In this document: positions 6,536-15,326 of the stretch, one piece after another
Numbering within the stretch: the stretch's first letter is position 1
How the letters are laid out: each line of letters begins with the position of its first letter
Assembly (NCBI GenBank): GCA_045653035.1
Contig: JAZOLO010000010.1
Coordinates: 1 to 46,068, forward strand
Reading direction: 5' to 3'
DNA: 46,068 bases
DNA from: RGIG6353 sp045653035
Lineage (GTDB): Bacteria > Bacillota > Clostridia > Oscillospirales > SIG627
The notes under the pieces: generated by a model
Told to the model about the DNA's origin: nothing
The model's database searches: none
What the model saw: only the letters and a program-made list of their open reading frames with translations
Program-made: the position numbers and the translations under genes

Positions 6536-8122
6536 GTGCTGAAAATTCCGAATATAAGAATGACACTCGATTTTTCTGTTGACGACCTTAAAAGGAAAGC
6601 GGCAGAATTTTTGAGAATTGACGAAAACAGAATAGAAAAGCTTATCCTCGACAGGCGTGAAACCGTGAAAGTGGAGGGAGAGGTTTATTTTAAGATGACC
6701 GTCCTTGTATCCCTTGACGCTGACCTTGAAAAAAAGCTTCTTGTGATATTTCGAAAAAAAGGTGTCACCGAGGAGAATGCCACGCCCTTTACAGTCGTGA
6801 AAAAACAGATGAATAGCCGCCCCGTTGTTGTGGGCTTCGGCCCCGCGGGAATATTCGCAGCCCTTGTTCTTTCTATGGCAGGTCTTTCTCCCATCGTTCT
6901 TGAAAGAGGAGAGACTACCGAGGATAGAATAAAAACTGTAGAGCATTTCAAAAAGACGGGCGTGCTTAACCCCGAGAGCAATATACAGTTTGGAGAGGGA
7001 GGGGCTGGTGCTTTCTCCGACGGTAAGCTGAAGGTAGGCTTCAAGGACAGAATAAAGAGAATGATACTTTCAGAGCTTGTCATGGCAGGGGCTGACGAGT
7101 CCATACTCTACCTTGAAAAGCCACACGTTGGAAGTGACGTTTTACACCGCGTTATGGTGAATTTAAGATACAAAATTGAAAATCTCGGCGGTGAAATTAT
7201 CTTTGGTGCAAGGTTTGAAAGACTTGTAACAAAGGATAAAAGTGTCGTTGGTATAACCTACACCAAAAATGGTGAGGAGTATACGATTTCAGCAGATAAC
7301 GTAATTCTTGCCACAGGTCACAGTGCAAGAGATACCCTTGAAACTCTCTACCGCCAAGGGGTTAAAATGGAGCAAAAGGGTTTTGGTATCGGGGTGAGAA
7401 TTGAGCATCCCCAAGAGCTTATAAATACTCTTGAATACGGTAGCTTCAAGGACTCTAAAGTGCTTTCATCAGCAGACTATAAGCTGGTGACACACCTTAA
7501 AAATTCGCGTTCGCTTTATACCTTTTGTATGTGTCCGGGCGGTTACGTTGTACCTGCAACCTCCGAGACAGGGGGTATATGCACCAACGGAATGAGTGAA
7601 TTTGCCCGTGACGGAAAAAATGCCAATACCGCACTCCTTGTCAGCGTATTTCCGTCAGACTTCCCCTCAAGCCATCCACTTGCGGGGATTAAACTTCAAA
7701 GGAGCATAGAAAGACGTGCCTTTGAGCTTTCAGGCGGCGACTATAAAGCCCCTGTAATAAGACTTGAGGACTTTATGAAGGGGGATGAGTCACACTCTTT
7801 CGGAGACGTTTTACCCACCTATTCAAGAGGTACTGTTTTCATGTCTCCCGACGCATTTTTTCCGAAGTTCATTTCCGAAACACTCCGTATGGGTATTCTT
7901 GATATGGGAGAATATAAAAAAGGGTGGCTTTATCCCGATGCCCTTATTACCGCTCCCGAAACGCGTTCGACTTCTCCTGTAAGGATTATTCGTGAAGACC
8001 TTGAAGCAAAGGGCATATCAGGACTCTTTCCTGCAGGCGAGGGGGCAGGATATAGCGGTGGAATTATATCATCTGCCGTTGACGGGGTTGTTTGTGCCGA
8101 GAAAATTCTTGACAAAATGTGA
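6536..8122 (+). CDS. FAD-dependent oxidoreductase of the COG2509 type
   Basis: A flavoprotein of the uncharacterised FAD-dependent dehydrogenase family. An N-terminal domain of about 90 residues precedes the Rossmann dinucleotide motif VVVGFGPAG (97-105) and VLERG. FGEGGAGAFSDGKL and the C-terminal LFPAGEGAGYSGGI are family hallmarks that contact FAD. Length (528) matches the family. The start is GTG, supported by a strong GGGGGG tract six bases upstream. The true substrate is unknown for this family. The gene has its own promoter and precedes a small membrane-protein gene after 47 nt. Confidence 0.85.
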   Translation: MLKIPNIRMTLDFSVDDLKRKAAEFLRIDENRIEKLILDRRETVKVEGEVYFKMTVLVSLDADLEKKLLVIFRKKGVTEENATPFTVVKKQMNSRPVVVGFGPAGIFAALVLSMAGLSPIVLERGETTEDRIKTVEHFKKTGVLNPESNIQFGEGGAGAFSDGKLKVGFKDRIKRMILSELVMAGADESILYLEKPHVGSDVLHRVMVNLRYKIENLGGEIIFGARFERLVTKDKSVVGITYTKNGEEYTISADNVILATGHSARDTLETLYRQGVKMEQKGFGIGVRIEHPQELINTLEYGSFKDSKVLSSADYKLVTHLKNSRSLYTFCMCPGGYVVPATSETGGICTNGMSEFARDGKNANTALLVSVFPSDFPSSHPLAGIKLQRSIERRAFELSGGDYKAPVIRLEDFMKGDESHSFGDVLPTYSRGTVFMSPDAFFPKFISETLRMGILDMGEYKKGWLYPDALITAPETRSTSPVRIIREDLEAKGISGLFPAGEGAGYSGGIISSAVDGVVCAEKILDKM

Positions 8123-8169
8123 CAAATCATTTATAATAACGGATAGCTTTGTAAAAATAAGAGGTTAAA

Positions 8170-8679
8170 ATGAGTTCAGAAAGACTTAAAAAGAATGCCG
8201 AAAGGATAGTCCTCGGCATTAAAATTGCAAATATACTTACGATTATTTCGGTTATTCTGCAAAGTATTACACTACTGTGGCTTACTATTATGCCAAACAA
8301 ATTCATTCATTTTTTTGAAAAGGTGAGGCTTTACGAGTTTTACGTTAGCGATATCGACAACACGGAGCTTTCACTTTTTGAGCTTTCCTCGGGAATTGTG
8401 TCTTTCCTTTTCCTTTTTGCAATCCTTGGTAAAGCAAAAGAGCTTTTCTCGGGTCTTGCAAAAGGGGACGGTGTTCTATCCTTTTCCGAGATACTCAAAA
8501 AGCTTTCCCTTTATTTCCTTGCAGAGTCGGTTTTTGTGCCCGTAATGAGAATTATCTCTTTTTCGGTATTCATAAAGGATATGCCCTCTACCGCCGCCTT
8601 TGATATATCTTCTTTCGTTATAGCACTTACCCTTTGGTTTTTATCAAAGGTTATGGAAACCGAATCAGTAGAGAAATAA
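8170..8679 (+). CDS. Four-helix membrane protein of unknown function
   Basis: 169 residues with four hydrophobic segments (about 15-40, 70-88, 108-132 and 143-160), each long enough to cross the membrane. The topology resembles small DUF2975-like proteins, but no diagnostic motif is clear, so the family is uncertain. AAGAGG precedes the ATG. It lies 47 nt behind the FAD protein gene and is probably cotranscribed, as only one terminator follows the pair. Confidence 0.7.
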   Translation: MSSERLKKNAERIVLGIKIANILTIISVILQSITLLWLTIMPNKFIHFFEKVRLYEFYVSDIDNTELSLFELSSGIVSFLFLFAILGKAKELFSGLAKGDGVLSFSEILKKLSLYFLAESVFVPVMRIISFSVFIKDMPSTAAFDISSFVIALTLWFLSKVMETESVEK

Positions 8680-8682
8680 TAA

Positions 8683-8716
8683 AAAGGTTATAGCAAAAAT
8701 GCTATAACCTTTTTTT
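8683..8716. terminator. Bidirectional terminator between convergent genes
   Basis: Stem AAAGGTTATAGCA with TGCTATAACCTTT around an AAAA loop. It has a T run on the plus side and, through the A run, on the minus side as well. Confidence 0.88.
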
Positions 8717-8735
8717 GTTGAATATTCACTAAATC

Positions 8736-9719
8736 TTATACGTCGTAAATTCCGAGAATGAATATACCGATAAAGGCTGCGGCGATTGCAAGGTAGTGCT
8801 TGAGGGAGAGCTTTTCCTTGAGGAAAATTCTCGACCAAAGTACAGAAACCGCACAGTAGGAAGAAATGATAACAAATCCTACGGGGTTACCTGAAACAAC
8901 AACGAACATATAGAATACCTGTCCGAGAGTCTCCGAGAGACCGCCGAGAAGCTTTGTTCCGTCGGACTTCACTTCAATTTTCTCACGCTTGATTACGAAG
9001 ATGTAGATAGCGAAGATGATTGCCATGAAGAACCAAGTGAACTCGTACGCTGTATTGAGAATATCACTGCACGTAAGGTCAACCGCATCCTCGGTCATGT
9101 CGGGATGAGCAAGTGCGAAGTTTTCAAGATACTTGTCAGCGATGAGAGTATCAACGAACGTACCTACCGCGTCAAGGACACAGTAAAGAATAGGGAAAAG
9201 AATTGCGATAACGCTCTTGGTGTATCTCTTGCCAGACGCCGACTGACGCATGGCACGTGCTTCCTCGTTTTCGCTGTAGTCAACGATACCAAGCGTTAGG
9301 ACACCGCAAACGATGAAGATGACACCTATAATAATGGGAACGTTAAGGAAAACCTCGTCTCCGTCGGTTTCGGTAAAGGTAACGCCGAAATAAAGGATAC
9401 TCAGCAGTAGTGCGAAAGCACCCGAGGTATTACAAATGGGTGACGAAATGGAAAGCTCTATGTATCTGAGTGCTATATAGCCCAGCATCATTGAAAGGAT
9501 ATAGAAAAACGATGCGGGAAGATAGGTGATTATATCAGAAAAGGCGAATGGTACGCCACCGATAGTGATTGAATAAATTGCGTGAATACCCATAATGAGA
9601 CCGACGGCTATACCCACCTTGTAGTGCGAGTACTTGTCGCTTTGCTTTGAACCTGCTTTACTGAAGAAGTCTGAGCCACTCCAGAAGAGCATTGCGATGA
9701 TTGAAAAAATTAGCCACAT
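8736..9719 (-). CDS. DMT/EamA-family transporter
   Basis: An integral membrane protein of 327 residues with about ten hydrophobic helices in two halves, matching the drug/metabolite transporter (EamA) fold. The N-terminus (LIFSIIAMLFWSGSDFFSKA) and the closing half (FVIISSYCAVSVLWSRIFLKE) show the usual repeats. An unusually long hydrophilic stretch lies between helices in the middle (around residues 140-230). AGGAGG precedes the ATG. The substrate is unknown. The PLP-enzyme gene upstream on the same strand ends 39 nt before, so a shared transcript is likely. Confidence 0.82.
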   Translation of the reverse strand: MWLIFSIIAMLFWSGSDFFSKAGSKQSDKYSHYKVGIAVGLIMGIHAIYSITIGGVPFAFSDIITYLPASFFYILSMMLGYIALRYIELSISSPICNTSGAFALLLSILYFGVTFTETDGDEVFLNVPIIIGVIFIVCGVLTLGIVDYSENEEARAMRQSASGKRYTKSVIAILFPILYCVLDAVGTFVDTLIADKYLENFALAHPDMTEDAVDLTCSDILNTAYEFTWFFMAIIFAIYIFVIKREKIEVKSDGTKLLGGLSETLGQVFYMFVVVSGNPVGFVIISSYCAVSVLWSRIFLKEKLSLKHYLAIAAAFIGIFILGIYDV

Positions 9720-9758
9720 CTGTTTTTCCTCCTATGTTTTTTGTTTATCTTTTTTAAT

Positions 9759-11033
9759 TTATATTTCAGCGAGATTTCTCTCGACGAGTTTTTGAAGTGT
9801 CATGAGAATACCGAGCTTTGCATGGGCAAAGGTGAGACCGCCCTGAAAATAAACTGCATAAGGGGGACGCATGGGACCGTCGGCAGAAAGCTCGATAGAT
9901 GAGCCCTGCACAAAGGTGCCTGCCGCCATAATAACGTCACTGTCGTAGCCAGGCATGGGTGCGGGTACGGGTACGGCAAAGCTGTCAACGGGTGCCGCCG
10001 CCTGTATACCCTCACAGAATGCTATCATTCTTTCGGGCGTGCCGAACTCTACTGCCTGAATTATATCGTGACGGCTTTCTGTGGAGTTTGGTACTACCTT
10101 GAAGCCAAGCTTTTCGTAAACGTTTGCCGCAAATATTGCACCTTTAAGGGCTGATGCCACAACTGTGGGGGAGAGGAAAAGTCCCTCGTAAAGACTTGTT
10201 ATGATGCCGAAGTTGACACCCACCTCCTGACCGAGCCCTGGGGCTGAAAGTCTGTATGCCGCACGTTCAACGCACTCTGTTTTACCGCAAATATATCCTC
10301 CTGTGGGGGCAAGTCCGCCTCCGGGATTTTTTATAAGAGAGCCTACCGTCATGTCAGCACCAACGTCGGAGGGCTCAAGCTTTTCAACAAATTCACCATA
10401 GCAGTTGTCTACCATGCAAATAACGTCGGGCTTGATGCTCTTAACGAAGGCGATAAGCTCACCTATTTCAGACACAGAAAATGTGGGGCGTGTCTTATAG
10501 CCTTTGGAACGCTGAATGGTTACGAGCTTTGTTTTTTCATTTATAGCTTTTTTTATACCCTCATAATCAAATTTACCGCCCTCAAGAAGCTCAACCTCAC
10601 GGTAGCTGACTCCGTATTCCTTAAGTGAGCCCTTGGACTCTCTGACACCTATTACCTCCTCAAGAGTATCGTAGGGGCGGCCGACAGGTGAGAGAAGCTC
10701 GTCACCCGGGAAGAGGTTAGAGGCAAGAGCAAGAGCGAGAGCGTGAGTTCCGCAGGTAATCTGGGGACGTACAAGCGCTGCTTCTGTATGGAAAATGTCG
10801 GCATAAACACGCTCTAAAGTGTCACGTCCAACGTCGTCGTAGCCGTAGCCTGTTGTTCCTGCAAAGCAGGTTGCCGAAACGCGGTTTTTCTGCATGGCGG
10901 ATATTACTTTTGCCTGATTGAACTCTGTGGTTCTGTCTATTTCTTCAAATCTTTCCTTTAAGCTCTCAAGTATCTTTTCCCCATAAGAAAAAACCTTATC
11001 CGAGATACCAAGTTCTATGAATATATTATTCAT
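9759..11033 (-). CDS. Methionine-gamma-lyase family PLP enzyme (formerly 'aluminium resistance protein')
   Basis: A fold-type I PLP enzyme of the Met_gamma_lyase family, 424 residues. The cofactor Lys is probably K235 in VGSLIKNPGGG. Other family marks are FAGTTGYGYDDVGRD (58-71), the QITCGTHA stretch that cups PLP, and MVDNCYGEF with the Asp that contacts the pyridine nitrogen. Members are often annotated as aluminium resistance proteins or carbon-sulfur lyases, but the natural substrate is not settled. It lies upstream of the DMT transporter, which could move the product or substrate. DeoR lies behind it, 69 nt away on the same strand. Confidence 0.87.
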   Translation of the reverse strand: MNNIFIELGISDKVFSYGEKILESLKERFEEIDRTTEFNQAKVISAMQKNRVSATCFAGTTGYGYDDVGRDTLERVYADIFHTEAALVRPQITCGTHALALALASNLFPGDELLSPVGRPYDTLEEVIGVRESKGSLKEYGVSYREVELLEGGKFDYEGIKKAINEKTKLVTIQRSKGYKTRPTFSVSEIGELIAFVKSIKPDVICMVDNCYGEFVEKLEPSDVGADMTVGSLIKNPGGGLAPTGGYICGKTECVERAAYRLSAPGLGQEVGVNFGIITSLYEGLFLSPTVVASALKGAIFAANVYEKLGFKVVPNSTESRHDIIQAVEFGTPERMIAFCEGIQAAAPVDSFAVPVPAPMPGYDSDVIMAAGTFVQGSSIELSADGPMRPPYAVYFQGGLTFAHAKLGILMTLQKLVERNLAEI

Positions 11034-11102
11034 CTTTTACTCCTTACCTTATAAAAAACAAGAGAATTATACAATTTTTTGGGTAATTTGTCAATATTTT
11101 TA

Positions 11103-11849
11103 TTACAGTATCAAAAGCCTTTGGTAAGTCTTTTTGAAATCGGTGGCATCCCCCTCGGTTACAAGATAGTCAACGTCGGAAAGAGTGCATTGCCTGTAAG
11201 CGGAATGAGTATTGAACTTCGAGGAGTCACACATAAAAACCTTTTTGTCGGTAGAGGAAAACATTGCGTTTCTCACGAAGACCTCCTCTTGTGAAAAGTC
11301 GGATATTACTCCGTCACCCGAAAGAGCCTTTGCCGAGAAGAAGGCAATGTCAGCGTATATCTCCTGAAAGCTCCGACAGGCATTCTGCCCAAAAAGGCAG
11401 TTGGTATTTGCACGGCTGACAGTACCTCCCGTTGATATTACCGTCATGTCTCCGCTTGAAAGAAGATTTAGTATTTCTCTATTATTTGTGACTACCGTGA
11501 CCGATTTTGATTTAAGTATCTCACGTGCGAGAAAATAGGAGGTGGAGGTCTGGTCGAGGAAAACGATATTTCCGTTGTGGATAAGGTCTACCGCTTTTTT
11601 TGCAATAGCTTCCTTTGCCTCAGCGTTTCGGTAAGTCCTCATGCCGAAGGGCATAACCGTCTCTGCCGAGTTCACAATATGTGCCCCTCCGTAGCTACGC
11701 TTTATAAAGCCACGCTTTTCAAGAAGTGCAAGATCACGCCTTACGCTCGACTCACTTATAAAAAGCCTCGTCGCAAGCTCCTTGACACTTACCGACCCCT
11801 TTTCCCCAAGTATGGAATATATTTCGTTCTGTCTGTCAGTTTTAAGCAC
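11103..11849 (-). CDS. DeoR-family transcriptional regulator
   Basis: 248 residues. An N-terminal winged helix-turn-helix (residues 1-57; VSVKELATRLFISESSVRRD is the recognition region) is followed by a DeoR C-terminal sensor domain resembling sugar isomerases (VVTNNREIL, ISTGGTVSRANTNCLFG). Members sense phosphorylated sugars or related metabolites and usually repress a neighbouring operon. It is divergent from the dehydrogenase/malic enzyme operon across a 154-bp region with repeated sites, so it most likely controls that operon and itself. Confidence 0.9.
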   Translation of the reverse strand: MLKTDRQNEIYSILGEKGSVSVKELATRLFISESSVRRDLALLEKRGFIKRSYGGAHIVNSAETVMPFGMRTYRNAEAKEAIAKKAVDLIHNGNIVFLDQTSTSYFLAREILKSKSVTVVTNNREILNLLSSGDMTVISTGGTVSRANTNCLFGQNACRSFQEIYADIAFFSAKALSGDGVISDFSQEEVFVRNAMFSSTDKKVFMCDSSKFNTHSAYRQCTLSDVDYLVTEGDATDFKKTYQRLLIL

Positions 11850-11861
11850 TTTCTTTCTCCT

Positions 11862-11954
11862 TTTTGCTCAATTGCGCAACTTTCTTTGCACATTCTTCGA
11901 TTTTTGACGAATTTTCATAAAACTATTGAACATTTCTGCTCAATTCATTATAAT
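11862..11954 (+). promoter_or_regulatory. Divergent control region: promoter and candidate DeoR operators
   Basis: Promoter TTGAAC (11926-11931), 17 nt, TATAAT (11949-11954) for the operon at 12004. TGCTCAATT occurs at 11865-11873 and 11937-11945, 72 bp apart. Each lies in a dyad: TTGCTCAATTGCGCAA near 11864-11879 (14 of 16 symmetric) and TTGAAC-N6-GCTCAA at 11926-11943, which covers the -35 and spacer. The two sites resemble a pair bound by one regulator with looping. Confidence 0.65.
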
Positions 11955-12003
11955 ATAATCATTAAAATATGTAAAGAGAAACTTTACTTAAATGGAGGAA
12001 ATT

Positions 12004-13116
12004 ATGGCAAAAACTAACGTCGTAGATTGGAAAACTATAACGGATTTCGTAATCGACGCATTTGTAGGCTATGGAATCCCAAGAGCTGACGCTGAAATAT
12101 GTGCTGACGTTCTTCTTGAATCTGACAAGAGAGGAATCGAGTCGCACGGCGTTAACCGCTTCAAGCCCGTATATCTTGATAGAATAAGGGACGGAATTCA
12201 GAATCCCGTTACAAACTTTGAGATTATCAAGGAAACTCCCACCACCGCAGTTGTTGACGGTCACGACGGTATGGGTCAGGTAATCGGTCATAAGGCTATG
12301 TCAATGGCGATAGCAAAGGCTAAGGAATACGGTATGGGTATGGTAGCTGTACGTAACTCCTGCCACTACGGTATCGCAGGCTACTATACTTCTATGGCTG
12401 CAAAAGCAGGCTGTATCGGTATGACAGGTACAAATGCACGTCCCACAGTTGCCCCCACCTTTGGTGTTGAGGGTATGTTTGGTACTAACCCATTGACACT
12501 CGGTGTTCCTACAGACGAGCCCTTTGACTTCAACTTCGATGCCGCAAGCTCTACATATCAGAATGGTAAGCTTGAATACTATGCACGTATCGGCAAGGAT
12601 GCTCCCAAGGGTGCGCTTGTAACTCCCGATGGTACAGCTTACGAGGGTACGTCAGCAGAGGCTCTCAAGGCTATGGCAAGAGGTGAAGCTGCACTTTGTA
12701 CACTCGGTGGTCTCGGTGAAGAGGGTTGCGGTTATAAGGGGTACGGCTTTGCTATGTTCGTTGAGCTTCTTTCTGCTGTTCTTCAGGACGGTAGCTACGG
12801 CAAGGCTCTTACAGGTAAGGGTGAAAACGGCGAGAAGGTTCCTTACCGCCTCGGTCACTTCTTTATTGCTATAGATACCGACCACTTCCTCGGTGAGGAC
12901 ATATGCCGTAAGAAGGCAGGCGACATTCTCCGTGAAGTAAGAAGTGCAAAGAAGGCTCCCGATGCAGAGCGTATTTATACAGCAGGTGAGAAGGAATACG
13001 AAATCCGCCTTGCAAGAAAAGACGGTGTGCCCATCAACGAATCGGTACAGAAGGAAATAATTGAAATACGAGATACTCTCGGTCTTACACAGTATAAATT
13101 TCCTTGGGAGGACTAA
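12004..13116 (+). CDS. Malate/L-lactate dehydrogenase (Ldh2 family)
   Basis: NAD(P)-dependent 2-hydroxyacid dehydrogenase of the Ldh2 (type 2 malate/L-lactate/sulfolactate dehydrogenase) family, distinct from classical MDH and LDH. Marks are SHGVNRF near the N-terminus, the catalytic His region VRNSCHYGIAGYY, and GMFGTNPLTLGVP. I placed the start at 12004. The upstream in-frame ATG at 11992 overlaps the GGAGG ribosome binding site and is unlikely. Family members differ in substrate (malate, lactate, sulfolactate, ureidoglycolate). The next gene is malic enzyme, three bases on, which favours malate. Confidence 0.88.
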   Translation: MAKTNVVDWKTITDFVIDAFVGYGIPRADAEICADVLLESDKRGIESHGVNRFKPVYLDRIRDGIQNPVTNFEIIKETPTTAVVDGHDGMGQVIGHKAMSMAIAKAKEYGMGMVAVRNSCHYGIAGYYTSMAAKAGCIGMTGTNARPTVAPTFGVEGMFGTNPLTLGVPTDEPFDFNFDAASSTYQNGKLEYYARIGKDAPKGALVTPDGTAYEGTSAEALKAMARGEAALCTLGGLGEEGCGYKGYGFAMFVELLSAVLQDGSYGKALTGKGENGEKVPYRLGHFFIAIDTDHFLGEDICRKKAGDILREVRSAKKAPDAERIYTAGEKEYEIRLARKDGVPINESVQKEIIEIRDTLGLTQYKFPWED

Positions 13117-13119
13117 AGA

Positions 13120-14292
13120 ATGGATATCAGACAGGAATCACTTAAAAAGCATTACGAATGGAAGGGAAAGATCGAGGTTATTTCCCGTGCTCCCATAAAC
13201 GACAGACAGGACCTTTCTCTTGCATATACACCAGGTGTTGCAGAGCCTTGTCTTGTTATAAAGGATGACGTTTCAAAGTCCTATGACCTCACTCGCCGTT
13301 CAAACCTCGTTGCAGTAATAACAGACGGTACAGCCGTTCTCGGTCTTGGTGATATCGGACCAGAGGCAGGTATGCCCGTTATGGAGGGTAAGTGTGCACT
13401 CTTTAAGGCTTTTGCAGATGTTGACGCTTTTCCTCTTTGTATCAAGTCCAAGGATGTTGACGAGATTGTAAGGACAATATACCTTCTATCAGGCTCCTTC
13501 GGAGGTATCAACCTTGAGGATATTTCAGCACCCCGTTGCTTTGAGATTGAAAGAAGACTTAAGGAAATATGCGATATTCCCGTATTCCACGACGACCAGC
13601 ACGGTACAGCCATCGTTGTTGCTGCGGCGCTCATTAATGCACTTAAACTTGTTAAGAAAGAAATCGGCAAGGTTCGTGTGGTTATCAACGGTGCAGGATC
13701 TGCAGGTATCGCTATCGGTAAGCATCTTCTCAATATGGGTGTTAAAAACCTTACCTTTGTTGACCGTCACGGTATTATCTGTGAGGGAGACGAAAAGAAC
13801 AACTCCGCACAGGAGGAGATCGCAAAGATTACAAACCTCGAACACAAGACAGGAACTCTTGCTGATGCAATGAAGGGTGCCGACGTATTTATCGGCGTAT
13901 CCGCACCCGGTATCGTTTCAGAGGAGATGCTAAAGTCAATGGCAGAGGACTCTATTATGTTCCCCATGGCAAACCCCACTCCCGAAATCATGCCCGACCT
14001 TGCAAAGAAGGCAGGAGCAAGAGTTGTTGGAACGGGTCGTTCCGACTTCCCCAACCAGATAAACAACGTTCTTGCATTCCCCGGCATCTTCCGCGGTGCT
14101 CTTGATTGCCGTGCTACTTGTATCAACGAGGAAATGAAGGTAGCTACCTCCTACGCTCTCGCATCGCTTATTCCTGATGACGAAATAACAGAGGAGAATA
14201 TCATTGCTCCCGCACTTGACAAGAGAGTTGCCGAGGTAGTAGCAAAGGCAGTTGTTGAAACAGCCCGCAAGACAGGCGTTGCAAGAATATGA
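13120..14292 (+). CDS. NAD(P)-dependent malic enzyme, short form
   Basis: Decarboxylates malate to pyruvate. 390 residues, the short bacterial form without a phosphotransacetylase domain. Motifs are the N-terminal YTPGVAEPC with its catalytic Tyr, KCALFKAFADVDAFPLCI with the catalytic Lys, FHDDQHGTAIV (metal Asp pair), and the Rossmann glycines INGAGSAGIAIG. It starts three bases after the Ldh2 stop and shares ATGA with the next gene. With Ldh2 it could interconvert malate, oxaloacetate and pyruvate and shift redox between cofactors. That pathway reading is inference. Confidence 0.92.
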   Translation: MDIRQESLKKHYEWKGKIEVISRAPINDRQDLSLAYTPGVAEPCLVIKDDVSKSYDLTRRSNLVAVITDGTAVLGLGDIGPEAGMPVMEGKCALFKAFADVDAFPLCIKSKDVDEIVRTIYLLSGSFGGINLEDISAPRCFEIERRLKEICDIPVFHDDQHGTAIVVAAALINALKLVKKEIGKVRVVINGAGSAGIAIGKHLLNMGVKNLTFVDRHGIICEGDEKNNSAQEEIAKITNLEHKTGTLADAMKGADVFIGVSAPGIVSEEMLKSMAEDSIMFPMANPTPEIMPDLAKKAGARVVGTGRSDFPNQINNVLAFPGIFRGALDCRATCINEEMKVATSYALASLIPDDEITEENIIAPALDKRVAEVVAKAVVETARKTGVARI

Positions 14293-15092
14293 AAAGATTT
14301 GAAAAAATAAAGCTTTTCCTTTTCGATATGGACGGTACACTCTATCTTGGAAACAGACTTTATGATTTCACCATAGAGCTTCTTGAAACTATTAGAAGTA
14401 TTGGTGGAAAGTATATGTTCATGACAAATAACTCCTCAAAGAGTGTGAAGGACTATATAAAGAAGCTTGATGGTCTTGGTATCAAGGCAGAGTACGGTGA
14501 CTTTATCACCTCATCTCAGGCTACCGCCTTTTATCTGAAAAAAGAGCATAAGACCTCACGTCTTTACGTGTGCGGAACGAAGTCTCTCAAAGAAGAGCTT
14601 ATCAAGGAAGGCTTTAACCTCACCGAAAATGTGGAGGAAACAGACTGCATTGTTATGGGATTTGATACCGAGCTGACAATCAAGAAGCTTCACGACGTAT
14701 CCTTCCTTCTTTGTACACGCCCCGATATTCCTTATATTGCAACAAATCCAGACTACGTATGTCCTACCGAGTTTGGAAGTGTACCCGATTGCGGAAGCGT
14801 TGCGGATATGCTCTACAACGTATCAAAGAGACGTCCTCTCTTTATCGGCAAGCCAGAGCCTCTCATGCCAGAACTTGCGATGGAGATGACAGGCTTTACA
14901 AAAGAGGAGACCGCCGTTATCGGTGACAGAATTTACACAGACGTAAAAAGCGGACTGAGGGCAGGCGTTCTCTCAACACTTGTACTCAGCGGAGAAACCA
15001 CAAGAGAAATTCTTGATGCATCTGTTGACAAGCCCGACGTAGTGCTTGAAAGCGCAGGACAAATAATTCCCATAATAAAAAAGAGCCGTTAG
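14289..15092 (+). CDS. HAD-IIA (NagD-like) phosphatase
   Basis: Haloacid dehalogenase superfamily phosphatase of the NagD/p-nitrophenylphosphatase type, 267 residues. Motif I is LFDMDGTLYLG with the nucleophile Asp, motif II is FMTNNSS, and motifs III/IV are GKPEP and GDRIYTDVKSG. The start overlaps the malic enzyme stop (ATGA), implying translational coupling. Its role in the operon is unclear; sugar- or nucleotide-phosphate clearance is usual for the family. A terminator stem overlaps its stop codon. Confidence 0.87.
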   Translation: MKRFEKIKLFLFDMDGTLYLGNRLYDFTIELLETIRSIGGKYMFMTNNSSKSVKDYIKKLDGLGIKAEYGDFITSSQATAFYLKKEHKTSRLYVCGTKSLKEELIKEGFNLTENVEETDCIVMGFDTELTIKKLHDVSFLLCTRPDIPYIATNPDYVCPTEFGSVPDCGSVADMLYNVSKRRPLFIGKPEPLMPELAMEMTGFTKEETAVIGDRIYTDVKSGLRAGVLSTLVLSGETTREILDASVDKPDVVLESAGQIIPIIKKSR

Positions 15093-15102
15093 ACTCTTTT
15101 TT
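15077..15102 (+). terminator. Terminator of the malic enzyme operon
   Basis: AAAAAAGAG (15077-15085) pairs with CTCTTTTTT (15094-15102). The loop contains the HAD stop codon. Confidence 0.65.
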
Positions 15103-15103
15103 G

Positions 15104-15132
15104 TTGCATTTGTCATAGTTTGATGTTATAAT
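15104..15132 (+). promoter_or_regulatory. Sigma-A promoter before the decayed HAD gene
   Basis: TTGCAT (15104-15109), 17 nt, TATAAT (15127-15132). It now drives the 44-codon remnant and the coupled GNAT gene. Confidence 0.65.
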
Positions 15133-15191
15133 GAATTAACCGAAAAAATTTAGCTAAATCAGGTCAGCTCAAAATTTGAGAGGGAATTATT

Positions 15192-15326
15192 ATGTATAAA
15201 TATCTATTGTGGGATATAGACGGAACGGTATTGGACTTTCTTGCATCCGAGGCTCATGCAATACGAGCTTTGTTTGAAAAATATAACTTAGGCGAGTGCA
15301 GTAAGGAAAAAACAAATGTTTGCTAA
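15192..15326 (+). pseudogene. Remnant of a HAD hydrolase (YjjG-like), N-terminal 44 codons
   Basis: The short reading frame begins MYKYLLWDIDGTVLDF and goes on to RALFEKYNLGEC. This matches the N-terminus of YjjG-type HAD nucleotidases, including the DxDGT nucleophile motif. A complete enzyme needs about 220-230 residues, but here the frame runs into a TAA within the next gene. GAGGG precedes the ATG, so the fragment is probably still translated. Its last codons overlap the GNAT start by 11 bases. An internal deletion that joined the HAD 5' end to the GNAT gene explains the layout best. Confidence 0.7.

Noticed and set aside
11992..12003. Upstream ATG as start of the Ldh2 dehydrogenase
   Set aside because: The codon overlaps GGAGG, which is the ribosome binding site for the ATG at 12004.
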